The notes: generated by a model not told the origin, from the sequence alone. 64,000 bases of DNA from Clostridiales bacterium PH28_bin88 (GCA_000987045.1 LAKY01000007.1:1-64000); one strand, 5' to 3'. Counted from the first letter of the stretch, positions 40,532 to 50,395 are shown. Numbers and translations: made by a program.

Positions 40532-42181
40532 TTATTTCATCATGGGGATCTTGACGCCCTTTTCTTTTGCCACCTGGATGGCCTGTTCGTAACCGGCGTC
40601 GGCGTGGCGGACGATGCCCATGCCGGGGTCGGTAGTGAGCACCCGCTGCAGCCGCTCCCCGGCTTCCCGGGTACCGTCCGCTACAATCACCATACCGGCG
40701 TGCAGGGCATACCCGATGCCTACCCCCCCGCCGTGGTGGACCGACACCCAGGAAGCGCCGCCCACCGCGTTGATGAGGGCGTTCAAAATGGGCCAGTCGG
40801 CAATGGCGTCGCTGCCGTCCTTCATGGCCTCGGTTTCCCGGTTGGGAGAGGCGACGGAGCCGCAGTCCAGGTGGTCCCGGCCGATGACGATGGGCGCCTT
40901 GATTTCCCCGCTGGCTACCATGTCGTTGATGATCTGGCCGAACCGTGCCCGTTCGCCGTAGCCCAGCCAGCAGATGCGGGCGGGCAGGCCCTGGAAGGCG
41001 ATCCGCTCCCGCGCCATCTTGATCCACCGGCATAAGGGTTCGTTGTATGCAAACTCCCTCAGGATCACCTCGTCCGTCTTGTAAATGTCCGCCGGGTCAC
41101 CTGAGAGGGCCGCCCAGCGGAAGGGCCCATTACCCTCGCAGAACAGCGGGCGGATGTATGCCGGCACAAAGCCGGGGAAGTCGAAGGCGTTCTCCACCCC
41201 CTGGGCCTTGGCTTGGGCGCGGATGTTATTGCCGTAGTCGAAAACCACCGCGCCCCGCGCTTGCATGTCCAGCATGGCCCGGACCTGGACCGCCATGGAG
41301 TCCATGGCCATGCGCCTGTACTTTTCGGGATCGTCCCGGCGCAGCCGCAGCGCCTCTGCGAAACCAATCCCCGCGGGAACGTACCCGTTCAGGGGGTCAT
41401 GGGCGGAGGTCTGGTCGGTGACGACGTCAGGGGTAACGCCCCGGCGGACCAGCTCCGGGTAGACGTCCGCCGCATTGGCCACCAGGCCCACCGACAGGGC
41501 TTTTTTCCGCTCTACCGCCTCGCCCACCAGCCTTAGCGCCTCGTCCAGGCTTGCGGTCATCACATCGCAAAACTTTTGCCGGATGCGGCGTTCGATGCGC
41601 TGCCGGTCAACCTCCACATCCAGGCAGACGCCGTCATTCATGGTCACAGCCAGGGGTTGGGCGCCGCCCATCCCGCCCATGCCGCCGGTCAACACAAACT
41701 TGCCCTTCAGAGTGCCGCCGAAGTGCTGCCGGGCCAGTTCCGCCAGGGTCTCATAGGTCCCCTGGATGATGCCCTGGCTACCGATGTAGATCCAGCTCCC
41801 GGCAGTCATCTGGCCGAACATGATGAGCCCTTTCTTTTCCAGTTCCCAGAAGTGCTCCCACGTGGCCCAGCGTGGTACCAGCAGGGCGTTGGCCAGCAGC
41901 ACCCGGGGTGCGTTGGCATGGGTCTTGAATACCGCCACCGGCTTCCCGGACTGGACCAGCATCGTCTCGTCATTCTCCAGTTCCTTCAGGGTTCTGACGA
42001 TGGCCTCAAAGCTTTCCCAGTTGCGGGCCGCCTTCCCGGAACCGCCATACACGATCAGATCCTCGGGTTTTTCCGCCACGTCAGGGTCCAGGTTATTCAT
42101 CAGCATGCGCAAAGCCGCTTCCTGGATCCAGCCCTTGCAGCTTATTTCCGTGCCGCGCGGGGCGCGGATCTCTCTCGCCAT
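40532..42181 (-). CDS. hutU: Urocanate hydratase (canonical copy)
   Basis: 549 residues. Motifs of urocanase: [72 protein letters not shown] (the NAD site), [17 protein letters not shown] with the catalytic-site Cys, [20 protein letters not shown] and [10 protein letters not shown]. It hydrates urocanate to imidazolonepropionate. It is the closer of two paralogues to family consensus. ATG 42181 follows GGAGGC. No hutH (histidine ammonia-lyase) is in the window. Confidence 0.95.
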   Translation of the reverse strand: MAREIRAPRGTEISCKGWIQEAALRMLMNNLDPDVAEKPEDLIVYGGSGKAARNWESFEAIVRTLKELENDETMLVQSGKPVAVFKTHANAPRVLLANALLVPRWATWEHFWELEKKGLIMFGQMTAGSWIYIGSQGIIQGTYETLAELARQHFGGTLKGKFVLTGGMGGMGGAQPLAVTMNDGVCLDVEVDRQRIERRIRQKFCDVMTASLDEALRLVGEAVERKKALSVGLVANAADVYPELVRRGVTPDVVTDQTSAHDPLNGYVPAGIGFAEALRLRRDDPEKYRRMAMDSMAVQVRAMLDMQARGAVVFDYGNNIRAQAKAQGVENAFDFPGFVPAYIRPLFCEGNGPFRWAALSGDPADIYKTDEVILREFAYNEPLCRWIKMARERIAFQGLPARICWLGYGERARFGQIINDMVASGEIKAPIVIGRDHLDCGSVASPNRETEAMKDGSDAIADWPILNALINAVGGASWVSVHHGGGVGIGYALHAGMVIVADGTREAGERLQRVLTTDPGMGIVRHADAGYEQAIQVAKEKGVKIPMMK

Positions 42182-42292
42182 GTCTTTCAGCCTCCTCGTT
42201 ATTTTTCTGGTAATTAATCTATGCGTTAGTTTCGAGGATTTGAGAAGCTTTTCCTTCGGACTTTTTTTCTATTTCCCGCACATTCTTCCCTG

Positions 42293-43873
42293 CTACCTGA
42301 ACCTGCTGGGCGGAACACCCACCATATTTTTAAAGACCCTGCTGAAATAATTGGGGTCATGGTAACCGACCCGCCGGGCGGTTTCTGCCACGTTCAGGTT
42401 GGTGTTTCTTAAAAGCATCTGGGCCTCGTCAATCCGGATCCGCGTCAAGTATTCGATGAAAGGGCAGCCCATTTCTTTTTTGAAGATGTGGCTGAAGTAA
42501 CAGGCGCTCAAACCGATGCTGCCCGCTACGTCCTCCAGGGTAATGGGCTCCGTATAGTGCTCCTTGATAAACCTGACCGCCCGGTGTACCAGCTTTTGGT
42601 GGCCGTAATGCTGGCCTGATACCACCTCTCGGGTGAGTTCTCCGACCACCTTAAGCATAAATTCCTGCAATTCAGAGGCCAACTCGATACTCATGAGTTT
42701 TTCCAGATAGGTCGAACTCTTGGAGAGTAAATGCTCCGAATCCACCCCGCCCTCCATGGCAGCCCTGAGCAGCAGTACTACCAGTTCCAGCGTCCTGCCC
42801 TTGATCATTTCAGGGCGGAGTCCCCTGGTCAAGGTGCTTTCCATGATCTCTCCCAGTACTTCCAGGGCACCCTTCTCATCTCCCAGCCGCACCCGCGCCG
42901 TTAACTGCGCCTCTGCCTCGGGAGAAAAAAGGGCTGCATCCTGGCTGAAGGGTTCCACTTCATGAATATGGATCACCTTGCTGGCGCCGGTGAAAAACTT
43001 GTGCCGCAGCGCCCCCATGGCTTCCAAAAAAGAGACATTGATATTGCGGATGTCGCCGTAGTACCGCCCAATGCCCACCGATACCGAAGTAGAAGTTCTT
43101 TCTTCCACCACCTGTTTGACCAGCCGTGCCACCCTGACGGATTCCTCCACCACCTGCCGGTCTTCCTCGTATTCCAGGTGACAGAGGACTGCAAAGCTGT
43201 CCTCGCCGACCGTTGCGGCAATACCGGAGGTCAGGAGGTTGGTAGCCTCCTGCAGCGCCTCCAATACCTTCTGGCGCAGTTCATGTTTCAATCTCGGGCT
43301 GCGGTTGGCGGTAATGGCGGCAAAGTTGTCTATATTCATCACCATAGCGCAGTTGGGCAGTTGCTCCAGCCCGCTAAGACGGTGTATCTCCCAGATTTCC
43401 TTCATGTGCTTGAGGTTGCCGTAGATCAGGTTATACAGGAGTTGGGTTTTCACAAAGGGTTTCAGGCGGTCCAATTCCTGCCGCAGCACCTTTTCCCGCT
43501 GGGACCGGTGGACCCTCCGCTGGTTTAACTCCCGCAACGCCGCCAGAAACTCCTCCCGGGAAGCAGGCAGGAGCAACAGCCCGTCTGCCATTACCTCCAG
43601 GCACCGGCATGCCAAAACAAAGTCTCGCCGGTGGGTGAGCACCAGCAGACCGGTCTCCGGGGACACCTGCTTGACCTGGGCCAGGAGTTCCCAGTTGACA
43701 GGGGTATCTCCCGCCTCAATTACCAGCAGGCTTCCCTCTACCCGGTCCAGGCGACCGGGTATCTCGGTTTCCCGCTCGATCACCTCGATCCTCCCTGCGG
43801 GAACCGGGGCTTCCGCCAGCCAGCCGGCCAGGGTTTCTGTTGTGACAGCTGTCGCCAGCACCAGAGTGTTCAT
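42293..43873 (-). CDS. AraC-family regulator with response-regulator-like and degenerate GGDEF-like regions
   Basis: 526 residues from ATG 43873 (GGGGGA upstream). The N-terminal 120 residues are receiver-like but lack a clear phospho-acceptor (VIEAGDTPVN, LLVLTHRRDFVLAC). The middle, about 180-310, follows the GGDEF fold (VMNIDNFAAI, GEDSFAVLCHL at the active-site position, SVSVGIGRYYG) with the catalytic motif lost. The C-terminus has an AraC double helix-turn-helix (ITLEDVAGSIGLSACYFSHIFK, NVAETARRVGYHDPNYFSRVFK). Located between two hutU genes, it is the likely activator of urocanate utilisation. Confidence 0.88.
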   Translation of the reverse strand: MNTLVLATAVTTETLAGWLAEAPVPAGRIEVIERETEIPGRLDRVEGSLLVIEAGDTPVNWELLAQVKQVSPETGLLVLTHRRDFVLACRCLEVMADGLLLLPASREEFLAALRELNQRRVHRSQREKVLRQELDRLKPFVKTQLLYNLIYGNLKHMKEIWEIHRLSGLEQLPNCAMVMNIDNFAAITANRSPRLKHELRQKVLEALQEATNLLTSGIAATVGEDSFAVLCHLEYEEDRQVVEESVRVARLVKQVVEERTSTSVSVGIGRYYGDIRNINVSFLEAMGALRHKFFTGASKVIHIHEVEPFSQDAALFSPEAEAQLTARVRLGDEKGALEVLGEIMESTLTRGLRPEMIKGRTLELVVLLLRAAMEGGVDSEHLLSKSSTYLEKLMSIELASELQEFMLKVVGELTREVVSGQHYGHQKLVHRAVRFIKEHYTEPITLEDVAGSIGLSACYFSHIFKKEMGCPFIEYLTRIRIDEAQMLLRNTNLNVAETARRVGYHDPNYFSRVFKNMVGVPPSRFR

Positions 43874-43883
43874 ATGTCCCCCA

Positions 43884-45527
43884 TCACCACCGGGGCAGCT
43901 TAAAGTTTTCTTCGGCAACCCGGCGGGCCGGGTCATACCCGGCGTCGGCATGCCGGATAATGCCCAAACCCGGGTCATTGGTCAATACCCGCTGGATCCT
44001 GCCCGCAGCTTCCCGGGAGCCGTCGGCGATTACCGTCATCCCCGAATGGATGGAGTAGCCGATGCCCACCCCACCGCCGTGAAATACCCCTGCCAGGGTA
44101 GCGCCGGAAATGCTGTTCAACAGGGCATTTAATACCGGCCAGTCGGCGATGGCATCGCTTCCGTCCAGCATCCCTTCCGTTTCCCGGTTGGGTGACGCCA
44201 CCGCCCCTGCGTCCAGGTGGTCACGGGTAATGGCGATGGGTGCCCGTAGTTTCCCCGACCGGACCATATCGTTGATCACAGTCCCAAAATGCGCCCGTTC
44301 CCGGTAATTCAACCAGCACACCCTGGCCGGCAGGCCCTGAAAGCGGACCTTTTCCTGCACGGCGTGGATCCAGTTGACTAAAACAGGCTGGTGGGAAAAC
44401 TCTCTCAAGATTACCTCATCGGTAGCATAGATGTCCTCCGGCTCACCGGACAGGGCAACCCAGCGGAACGGCCCCCGGCCCTCGCAGAAAAGCGGCCGCA
44501 CGGTAGCAGGCACAAACCCCGGAATGCGGAAGGCATCGGGGACGCCCATCTTTTGGGCCTGCTCCCGGATGTTATTTCCATAGTCAAAGACCACCGAGCC
44601 CCGGGCTTGAAACGCCAGCATGGCCTGGACATGAACCTTGACAGACTCCTGGGACCTGTGCAGGTAGTCTTGCGGGTCGTCAACCCGCAATTTTTCAGCC
44701 TCAGCCGGGCTTAACCCGCGGGGAATATACCCGTGCAACAGGTCATGGGCAGGCGTCTGGTCGGTCACAACGTCGGGAACAAGCCCTCTTTCCACCAGTT
44801 GGGGGTAAACGTCGGCCGCATTTCCCAAAACGGCAATCGAGCGGGCCTGCTTCAACTCGACGCTTTCCTGGGCTAGCTCGAGGGCCTGATCCAGTTCCCG
44901 CACCATCACATCACAGTAAGAACTGAGAAGGCTCTTTTTAATGGCCGAACGATCCACATCCACCACCAGGGCCACCCCGCCGTTCATGGTCACCGCCAGC
45001 GGCTGAGCGCCCCCCATCACACCCAGGCCGGAGGTCAGTACCAACCTGCCTGCCAGGCTCCCGCCGAAATGACGCCGGCCCAGTTCCGCAAAAGTTTCGT
45101 AGGTCCCCTGCAGGATGCCCTGTGTGCCGATAAACGCCCAGGCACCGGCGGTGGACTGCCCGTACATGGTTAAGCCTTTGGCCTCCAGCTCGCGGAAATA
45201 CTCCCAGGTGGCCCAGGCCGGTACCAGGAGGGAACTGGCCATTAAGACCCGGGGGCTCCAGGTAAAGGTTCTAAAAACCGCCACAGGCTTACCTGACTGG
45301 ATCAGCAAGGTTTCGTCATCCTTGAGGTCTTTGATGGCGTCGACAATGGCGTGAAGGCAGTCCCAGTTTCGGGCCACCTTTCCCCCGCCTCCATACACCA
45401 CCAGATCCCTGGGATTGCTGGCTACATCCGCATCAATACTGTTAAGTAACAACCGCAGGATACCTTCCTGCTGCCACCCCCGGCAGTTCAGGTGAGATCC
45501 CCGGGGAGTCTTCAACGTTAACGCCAT
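43884..45527 (-). CDS. Urocanate hydratase-like paralogue (divergent second copy)
   Basis: About 547 residues of the urocanase family. ATG 45527 is preferred (GAGGTG 6 bases upstream) over GTG 45536. It keeps the GG(G)[32 protein letters not shown] and HGGGVGIGY motifs and the active-site Cys ([15 protein letters not shown]). It differs from the canonical copy at otherwise strict places: LNYRER for [14 protein letters not shown] for [14 protein letters not shown] for VHHGGG, and SGLGVMGG for GGMGGMGG. These changes near the substrate and NAD sites suggest another urocanate-like substrate. It lies between livF and the regulator. Confidence 0.88.
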   Translation of the reverse strand: MALTLKTPRGSHLNCRGWQQEGILRLLLNSIDADVASNPRDLVVYGGGGKVARNWDCLHAIVDAIKDLKDDETLLIQSGKPVAVFRTFTWSPRVLMASSLLVPAWATWEYFRELEAKGLTMYGQSTAGAWAFIGTQGILQGTYETFAELGRRHFGGSLAGRLVLTSGLGVMGGAQPLAVTMNGGVALVVDVDRSAIKKSLLSSYCDVMVRELDQALELAQESVELKQARSIAVLGNAADVYPQLVERGLVPDVVTDQTPAHDLLHGYIPRGLSPAEAEKLRVDDPQDYLHRSQESVKVHVQAMLAFQARGSVVFDYGNNIREQAQKMGVPDAFRIPGFVPATVRPLFCEGRGPFRWVALSGEPEDIYATDEVILREFSHQPVLVNWIHAVQEKVRFQGLPARVCWLNYRERAHFGTVINDMVRSGKLRAPIAITRDHLDAGAVASPNRETEGMLDGSDAIADWPVLNALLNSISGATLAGVFHGGGVGIGYSIHSGMTVIADGSREAAGRIQRVLTNDPGLGIIRHADAGYDPARRVAEENFKLPRW

Positions 45528-45555
45528 CTGCTTCACCTCTCAGCCTTCCCCACAT

Positions 45556-46260
45556 TTACCCTCCCAGGTAGGCCTTTTTGATCTCGGGGTTGACCTGCAG
45601 TACCCCGGCACTGTCCTCCATTACAATGCGTCCGGTTTCCAGCACATAGCCCCGGTGGGCAGCTGCCAGGGCCTTTTTTGCATTCTGTTCCACCAGCAGC
45701 ACCGTGATTCCTTCCCGGTTCATTTCCCCCATCACCTTGAAAGCACGGTTCACCAGCAGGGGCATTAAACCCATGGAGACCTCATCAATCAAGAGCAGTT
45801 TGGGGGAAACCATCAAGGCCCTGCCGATAGCCAGCATTTGCTGCTCCCCGCCGCTCATAGTCCTGGCCAGCTGGTTCTTTCTCTCGGCCAGCCGGGGAAA
45901 CATCACAAATATCTTTTCTTTGTTGCGTTTAATCTCAGCGGCGTTTTTTCTCCTGTAGGCGCCCATTCTCAGGTTTTCTTCCACTGTAAGGTCCGGGAAT
46001 ACCCTCCGCCCCTCCGGAACGTACCCGATCCCCATTTCCGCCCGGAGCCACGCCGGCCTGGAGGTAATGTCTTCCCCCTGAAAGAAAATGCTCCCGCTTT
46101 TGGGGCGTACCAATCCCATGATCGCTTTCATGATGGTGGTCTTGCCCGCCCCATTGGCTCCGATGATGGTCACGAACTCTCCCGCTTTTACCCGGAGGCT
46201 GATATCGTAGAGGGCCTGGGACTGCCCGTAAAAAACGTTGAGCCTATCCAACACCAACAT
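45556..46260 (-). CDS. livF: ABC transporter ATP-binding protein LivF-type
   Basis: 234 residues. Walker A GANGAGKTT, YVPEGRRVFPDLTVEENL, signature TMSGGEQQMLAIGRAL, Walker B LLLIDEVSMGLMP (Asp-Glu kept) and the H-loop replaced by LVEQNAKKAL, all typical of LivF. It drives import by the branched-chain/HAAT-type transporter. The start overlaps the end of livG by 17 bases. The cluster suggests that the substrate is histidine, urocanate or a relative (inference). Confidence 0.93.
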   Translation of the reverse strand: MLVLDRLNVFYGQSQALYDISLRVKAGEFVTIIGANGAGKTTIMKAIMGLVRPKSGSIFFQGEDITSRPAWLRAEMGIGYVPEGRRVFPDLTVEENLRMGAYRRKNAAEIKRNKEKIFVMFPRLAERKNQLARTMSGGEQQMLAIGRALMVSPKLLLIDEVSMGLMPLLVNRAFKVMGEMNREGITVLLVEQNAKKALAAAHRGYVLETGRIVMEDSAGVLQVNPEIKKAYLGG

Positions 46261-47026
46261 CCTGGTCTTCCTCCTTCCCCAGGTAAGCCTCGATCACCAG
46301 GGGATCGTTCTGCACCTTTGCCGGTGGCCCTTCGGCAATCTTTTCCCCGTAATTCAATACCACCATCCGGTCGCACAGGCGGGTGGCCACCGGCATATTG
46401 TGCTCCACCATCATGATAGTGGTGCCTTTTTCCTTGAGCTGCAGCACCAGGCGGATAAATTCCTCGGTGGCATCCTGGCTCAATCCCGCGCAGGGCTCAT
46501 CCAGCATTAAAAGTTGAGGTTCCAGGGCCAGGGCACGGGCGATTTCCAGGCGGCGCATGTAACCCAGGCTGAGTTCGCCGGCAATTTCTCTTTCGTGACC
46601 GGCCAGTTCCACCCGCCGCAACAATTCCAAGGCCTGATCCACATGACCGCGGGCGTGGCTTTTACGCAAGGTCCCCCAAATTCCCCGGTAACGCTCCCTG
46701 CCCAGCGCGACCACCACATTATCCAGCACTGTCATATCCTTGAAGATGCGGGTAATCTGGAAAGTGCGCGCCACACCCATGTGGGCAATCCGGTGAGGCG
46801 GCAGCCCCTGTATTTCCCTGCCGTAAAGCAGGATCTTGCCCTCGGTGGGGGGATAAACGCCGCAAACAGTGTTAAAGAAGGTGGTCTTCCCGGCGCCGTT
46901 GGGTCCGATTAACCCCAGGACCTCCCCCCCGTAGACCTCCAGGCTTACCCCGTTCACCGCTTTCAGCCCGCCGAAGTGCTTCTTCAATCCAATGGTTTGT
47001 AATACTGTTTCCCGCCGTTTATCCAT
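46244..47026 (-). CDS. livG: ABC transporter ATP-binding protein LivG-type
   Basis: About 260 residues from ATG 47026, preceded by GGGAAGGG and overlapping livM by 8 bases. Walker A GPNGAGKTTFFNTV, GVARTFQITRIFKDMTVLDNV, signature ELSLGYMRRLEIARALA, Walker B LLMLDEPCAGLS, and the MMVEHNMPVATRLCDRMVVLNYG tail. Second ATPase of the HAAT-type importer. Confidence 0.93.
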   Translation of the reverse strand: MDKRRETVLQTIGLKKHFGGLKAVNGVSLEVYGGEVLGLIGPNGAGKTTFFNTVCGVYPPTEGKILLYGREIQGLPPHRIAHMGVARTFQITRIFKDMTVLDNVVVALGRERYRGIWGTLRKSHARGHVDQALELLRRVELAGHEREIAGELSLGYMRRLEIARALALEPQLLMLDEPCAGLSQDATEEFIRLVLQLKEKGTTIMMVEHNMPVATRLCDRMVVLNYGEKIAEGPPAKVQNDPLVIEAYLGKEEDQDVGVG

Positions 47027-47921
47027 GGCTATCCCTTCCCATCTCCGGCACCGCTCTGCGGCGCAGGGCACGAGTTATCAGGTTCCACAAAAAGCTCCTG
47101 TCTCCCAACAGCCCCTGGTGCTGGAAGCGCATCATCACTACCAGCAAACCCCCGTAAACCAGCATCCGGTAGTCGGAGATGAAGCGAAACAGTTCAGGAG
47201 CCAACCCCAGCAGAATCGCCCCCACCACCGGTCCCCGCAGGGTGCCCATACCGCCCAGCACCGTCATGGAAAGGATACTGACAGAGGTAAGGAAGCCGAA
47301 GTCGGAAGACATGATAAAGCCCATAAAATGGGCATAAACGCTGCCGGCCAGACCCGCCAGGGCGGTACCCAGGGCGAAGGCAATCACCTTGAACTTGCTG
47401 ACATCTATACCCAGGGAAGCCGCCGCCTGTTCCTCGTTACGGACGCCTCCCAGGGCCAGGCCCAGCCAGGAGGAAGATATCCGGCGGCATAACAGCAGGG
47501 TCAGGACGATCAGGGAAACAGTCAATACCAGGTAACCGCCGGTGGTCATGGTCGCGCCGAATATTTTCGCCGCCGGCACCGCCATCCCCAGGGAAGCTCC
47601 GAAAAATGAAACGTACTGAAAAATCGCCACCACCACAAAGTTGATCCCGATGGTGGTTACAGCTAAAAAGTCTTCTCTGACCCGCAGGCTGCCCACGCCA
47701 AGAACGGTGCCTACCAAACCCGCCACCACCCCGGCCAGGGGGAGAGCAAGCCAAAAACCAAACCCCAGTTTGGCGGTGAGTACCGCGGAGGTATAAGCAC
47801 CGATCCCGAAAAAAGCCGCATGGCCCAGGGTAGGCTGGCCGGCATAACCGGTGATGATATTGAGGCTCAATGCCAGCAGCACAAAGATTCCGATATTTAC
47901 CGCCACTACTAGCTCGTACAT
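47019..47921 (-). CDS. livM: ABC transporter permease LivM-type
   Basis: 300 residues with eight or more membrane segments and the LivM signatures LSLNIITGYAGQPTLGHAAFFGIGAY, the EEQAAASLGIDVSKFKVIAFALGTALAGLAG cytoplasmic loop and VLGGMGTLRGPVVGAILLGLAPE. Encoded between livH and livG. Confidence 0.92.
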   Translation of the reverse strand: MYELVVAVNIGIFVLLALSLNIITGYAGQPTLGHAAFFGIGAYTSAVLTAKLGFGFWLALPLAGVVAGLVGTVLGVGSLRVREDFLAVTTIGINFVVVAIFQYVSFFGASLGMAVPAAKIFGATMTTGGYLVLTVSLIVLTLLLCRRISSSWLGLALGGVRNEEQAAASLGIDVSKFKVIAFALGTALAGLAGSVYAHFMGFIMSSDFGFLTSVSILSMTVLGGMGTLRGPVVGAILLGLAPELFRFISDYRMLVYGGLLVVMMRFQHQGLLGDRSFLWNLITRALRRRAVPEMGRDSHG

Positions 47922-47949
47922 GCACTACACCCTTTACTTGATTTTGGGG

Positions 47950-48819
47950 TCAAGCCCCCTTGCGTCCCAGCAGCCCCTGGGGCCGCCACATCAAAATCCC
48001 AATCAGAACCACAAAGGCGATGGCATCCCGCGGCAGGAAAAACCCAATGTATCCTCCCACCATGGTCTCGGCCAACCCGATCAGCAGTGCGGCTACCACC
48101 GTTCCTACAGGGTTGCCCAGTCCTCCCAGCACAATCACGGCCAGCATCTTGTAAGCGGGAATATCACCCATGGTGGGCGAAATGGAACTGTAAAGGATAC
48201 CAACCATGATGCCCGCTGCCGCCGCGAAGCCGTAACCCAGGAGAAAGTTCAACGCCACCACCACGTTCACGTTGACACCCATGGCTTTGGCAGTCTCCAG
48301 GTCCTGGGCGGTGGCCTTCCATGCCATGCCGACAGCCGTCCGGTTGAGCAAAAACCATAAAAGCCCCAACAACAGGCCGGTTGCCAGCAGGATCAAGAGC
48401 CACTTTCCGTTGATGCTGAGGCCCAAATTGTCCATATGGATGTCGGGCAGGATTGCCCTGGTATGGAAATCCCGGATATTGGGGCCGGCTACCAGTCGAA
48501 TGAAGTCCTGCAGGAAGATAAACAATCCGATGCTGGCAATCAGAGCTACATTGGGAGGTTTATCCATCATGGGAGCATAAAGAAATTTTTGCACGCCAAA
48601 CCCCAGGATGGAAGTAAGCGCCATTCCCAACAAAAACGCCAGCAGCAGGTTACCCGTGTAAGTATAGGCGAACAGTCCTATGTAGGCCCCCACCGCATAC
48701 GCTCCGGCATTGGAAATGTCCAGGATGCGCATGATGCCGTAAACCAAAGTAGCCCCCATGGCGGTAAGGGCGTAAACACAGCCGATGACTTTGCCGTTGA
48801 TTAACTGCTGAAGGAACAT
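47950..48819 (-). CDS. livH: ABC transporter permease LivH-type
   Basis: 289 residues, about eight membrane segments. GCVYALTAMGATLVYGIMRILDISNAGAYAVGAYIGL is the LivH N-terminus, ETAKAMGVNVNVVVALNFLLGY the conserved loop, and VLGGLGNPVGTVVAALLIGLAETM the C-terminal signature. ATG 48819 follows AAAGGGGAG. It is separated from livJ by a 170-bp region with hairpins. Confidence 0.92.
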   Translation of the reverse strand: MFLQQLINGKVIGCVYALTAMGATLVYGIMRILDISNAGAYAVGAYIGLFAYTYTGNLLLAFLLGMALTSILGFGVQKFLYAPMMDKPPNVALIASIGLFIFLQDFIRLVAGPNIRDFHTRAILPDIHMDNLGLSINGKWLLILLATGLLLGLLWFLLNRTAVGMAWKATAQDLETAKAMGVNVNVVVALNFLLGYGFAAAAGIMVGILYSSISPTMGDIPAYKMLAVIVLGGLGNPVGTVVAALLIGLAETMVGGYIGFFLPRDAIAFVVLIGILMWRPQGLLGRKGA

Positions 48820-48856
48820 AACCCGCTCCCCTTTACCTTACCCTTGTGAGACATCG

Positions 48857-48881
48857 CATCCGGGTAGCTGACCCGGATGCG
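48857..48881 (-). other. Strong stem-loop between livJ and livH
   Basis: GCATCCGGGT (48857-48866) pairs perfectly with ACCCGGATGC (48872-48881). No T-run follows on the minus strand, so it probably acts as an mRNA stabiliser or attenuator that raises binding-protein expression over the membrane subunits. Confidence 0.6.
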
Positions 48882-48923
48882 CGCCCACAAGGATATTTCT
48901 TTATACCATCAGAAAGTATAACT

Positions 48924-48988
48924 TTCTGTGGCATAAGTACTAAGGCTTCCGCCTGCGCCTAAAGGCTTGGCGCAAGCCAAGTTTTCTT
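48924..48988. repeat. Dispersed intergenic repeat, short copy
   Basis: It shares TTCTGTGGCATAAGT, GGCATAAGTACTAAG and AAGCCAAGTTTTCTT with 37144-37261. Just left of it, AGAAAGTATAACTTTCT (48911-48927) is a near-perfect palindrome, and GGCTTGGCGCAAGCC (48964-48978) forms another small hairpin. It runs up to the livJ stop codon. Confidence 0.65.
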
Positions 48989-50184
48989 TACTGTTCCGGC
49001 GCGGTGATGATGGCCGGATCATCAATCTCCGCGAAGTAGTGGAAAGCGCCCTTCTCCACTTTCTGTACCTGGACGGTCTTGGTGACTTCACCCAGCGTGT
49101 TGTAGCCCTTGATCACTCCCGTCACCGCCTGGAAGTCCTTGATCTGGTGCAACCCGTCTTTAATTTGCTGGGGTGTTGTGCCATACTTCTTCATCACTTC
49201 CGCCAGCACCATGAAGGCGTCATAGGTAGAGGCGGCCACCATGTCCGGAGCATGCCCCGCTTGAGCGGTATAGTCCTTGATAAAATCCTTCACTACCTGC
49301 CGGTCGGAATCCCGGTTCAGGTTGGTGGTAATGATCACTCCGTCAGCAGCCTCAGCCGCTACGCCCAGGAATTGTTCGGTGGAATCAATGCCTTCCGTCC
49401 CTAAAATCTGAGCCTGCAGTTTCAGGTCCCTGGCCTGGCGGACGATCTGGGATCCCTCGCCTGCGTATGCGGGAATGTACAGCAAGTCCACACTCAGCTG
49501 CTTGATCTTGGTAAGAGCCGGGGTGAATTCCTTTTCACCCATGGAGAAGGAGTCCACCGAGACCACCGAGGCTCCGTTAGCCTCGACGTATTCTTTAAAA
49601 GACTTGGTCAGAGTGGTGCCGAAGTCATTGTCCACATGAAGGATGGCAATCTTTTTGGCCCCCAGGAGTTTAACCGCGGTGTAACCTCCCGCCTTACCCT
49701 GGACGGTTCCTACAAAGGACTGCCGGAAGATGTAATCACCGGTCTGAGTAATTTCCGGGTGGATGGCGTAGGATGAGATCATGGGAATCCCAGCGGTCTG
49801 GTAGATACTGGCGGAAGCCCGGGTCGGGCCACTGTAAGAACCTGAAACCACCGCTACCACCTTATCTTTGGTGGTCAACTTCTGGGCAATGCTTACCGCT
49901 TGTTTGGAGTCAAAAGCATCGTCATAGCTTACCAGCTGTACTTCCTGCCCATTGATCCCCCCGCCGGTGTTGATCTTTTTCACCGCTAACTCGGCAGCTT
50001 TGGATACGCTTGCCCCGTCCGCCGCGGCAGGTCCCGTCACCGGCGCGAAAAAGCCAATCTTAATGGGTTCCTTGCTGGTTTCCTTGCTCGTTTCCTTTTG
50101 GTCAGCTTGCGGAGCCTTGCCGCCACAAGCGGTTGCCACCAGCGCAACAACCAACAACAGACTGATAAACCACAGTTTCTTCAT
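48988..50184 (-). CDS. livJ: ABC transporter substrate-binding lipoprotein (LivJ/HAAT type)
   Basis: About 398 residues from ATG 50184. A signal peptide ends in the lipobox VATAC, followed by a Lys/Glu/Thr linker. The mature part is a type I periplasmic-binding fold: IKIGFFAPVTGPAAADGASVSKAAELAVKKINTGGGINGQEVQLV (read in parts), VVAVVSGSYSGPTRASASIYQTAGIPMISSYA, HVDNDFGTTLTKSFKEYVEANGASVV and YDAFMVLAEVMKKYG. It supplies the LivHMGF permease. Its ligand may be histidine or urocanate, judging by the hut genes in the same direction. This is unproven. Confidence 0.92.
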   Translation of the reverse strand: MKKLWFISLLLVVALVATACGGKAPQADQKETSKETSKEPIKIGFFAPVTGPAAADGASVSKAAELAVKKINTGGGINGQEVQLVSYDDAFDSKQAVSIAQKLTTKDKVVAVVSGSYSGPTRASASIYQTAGIPMISSYAIHPEITQTGDYIFRQSFVGTVQGKAGGYTAVKLLGAKKIAILHVDNDFGTTLTKSFKEYVEANGASVVSVDSFSMGEKEFTPALTKIKQLSVDLLYIPAYAGEGSQIVRQARDLKLQAQILGTEGIDSTEQFLGVAAEAADGVIITTNLNRDSDRQVVKDFIKDYTAQAGHAPDMVAASTYDAFMVLAEVMKKYGTTPQQIKDGLHQIKDFQAVTGVIKGYNTLGEVTKTVQVQKVEKGAFHYFAEIDDPAIITAPEQ

Positions 50185-50351
50185 TCGTTTACGCCCCTCC
50201 CTCAGTTTTCTATGGTCGATCCCAAAACTCCGTTCAGGTTGACCATGGCTAAAAAGATTCCCCATCAGCCCCTCAGTTCCTTGCGGAAAATTTTTCGTTT
50301 TGCTGGACTATATTTTGACATTCCGGTGTGGAGCAGTCCTCTAACCGATCG

Positions 50352-50382
50352 TTCAAAAAAAGAAAAACCCCCGAGGGGGCGG
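50352..50382 (-). terminator. Rho-independent terminator of the VOC/YbaK transcript
   Basis: On the minus strand GCCCCCTCGGGGGTTTTTCTTTTTTTG lies just after the stop of the gene ending at 50396. It has a perfect short GC stem with a long T-run. Confidence 0.85.
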
Positions 50383-50395
50383 TAGCGCTCTCCAA

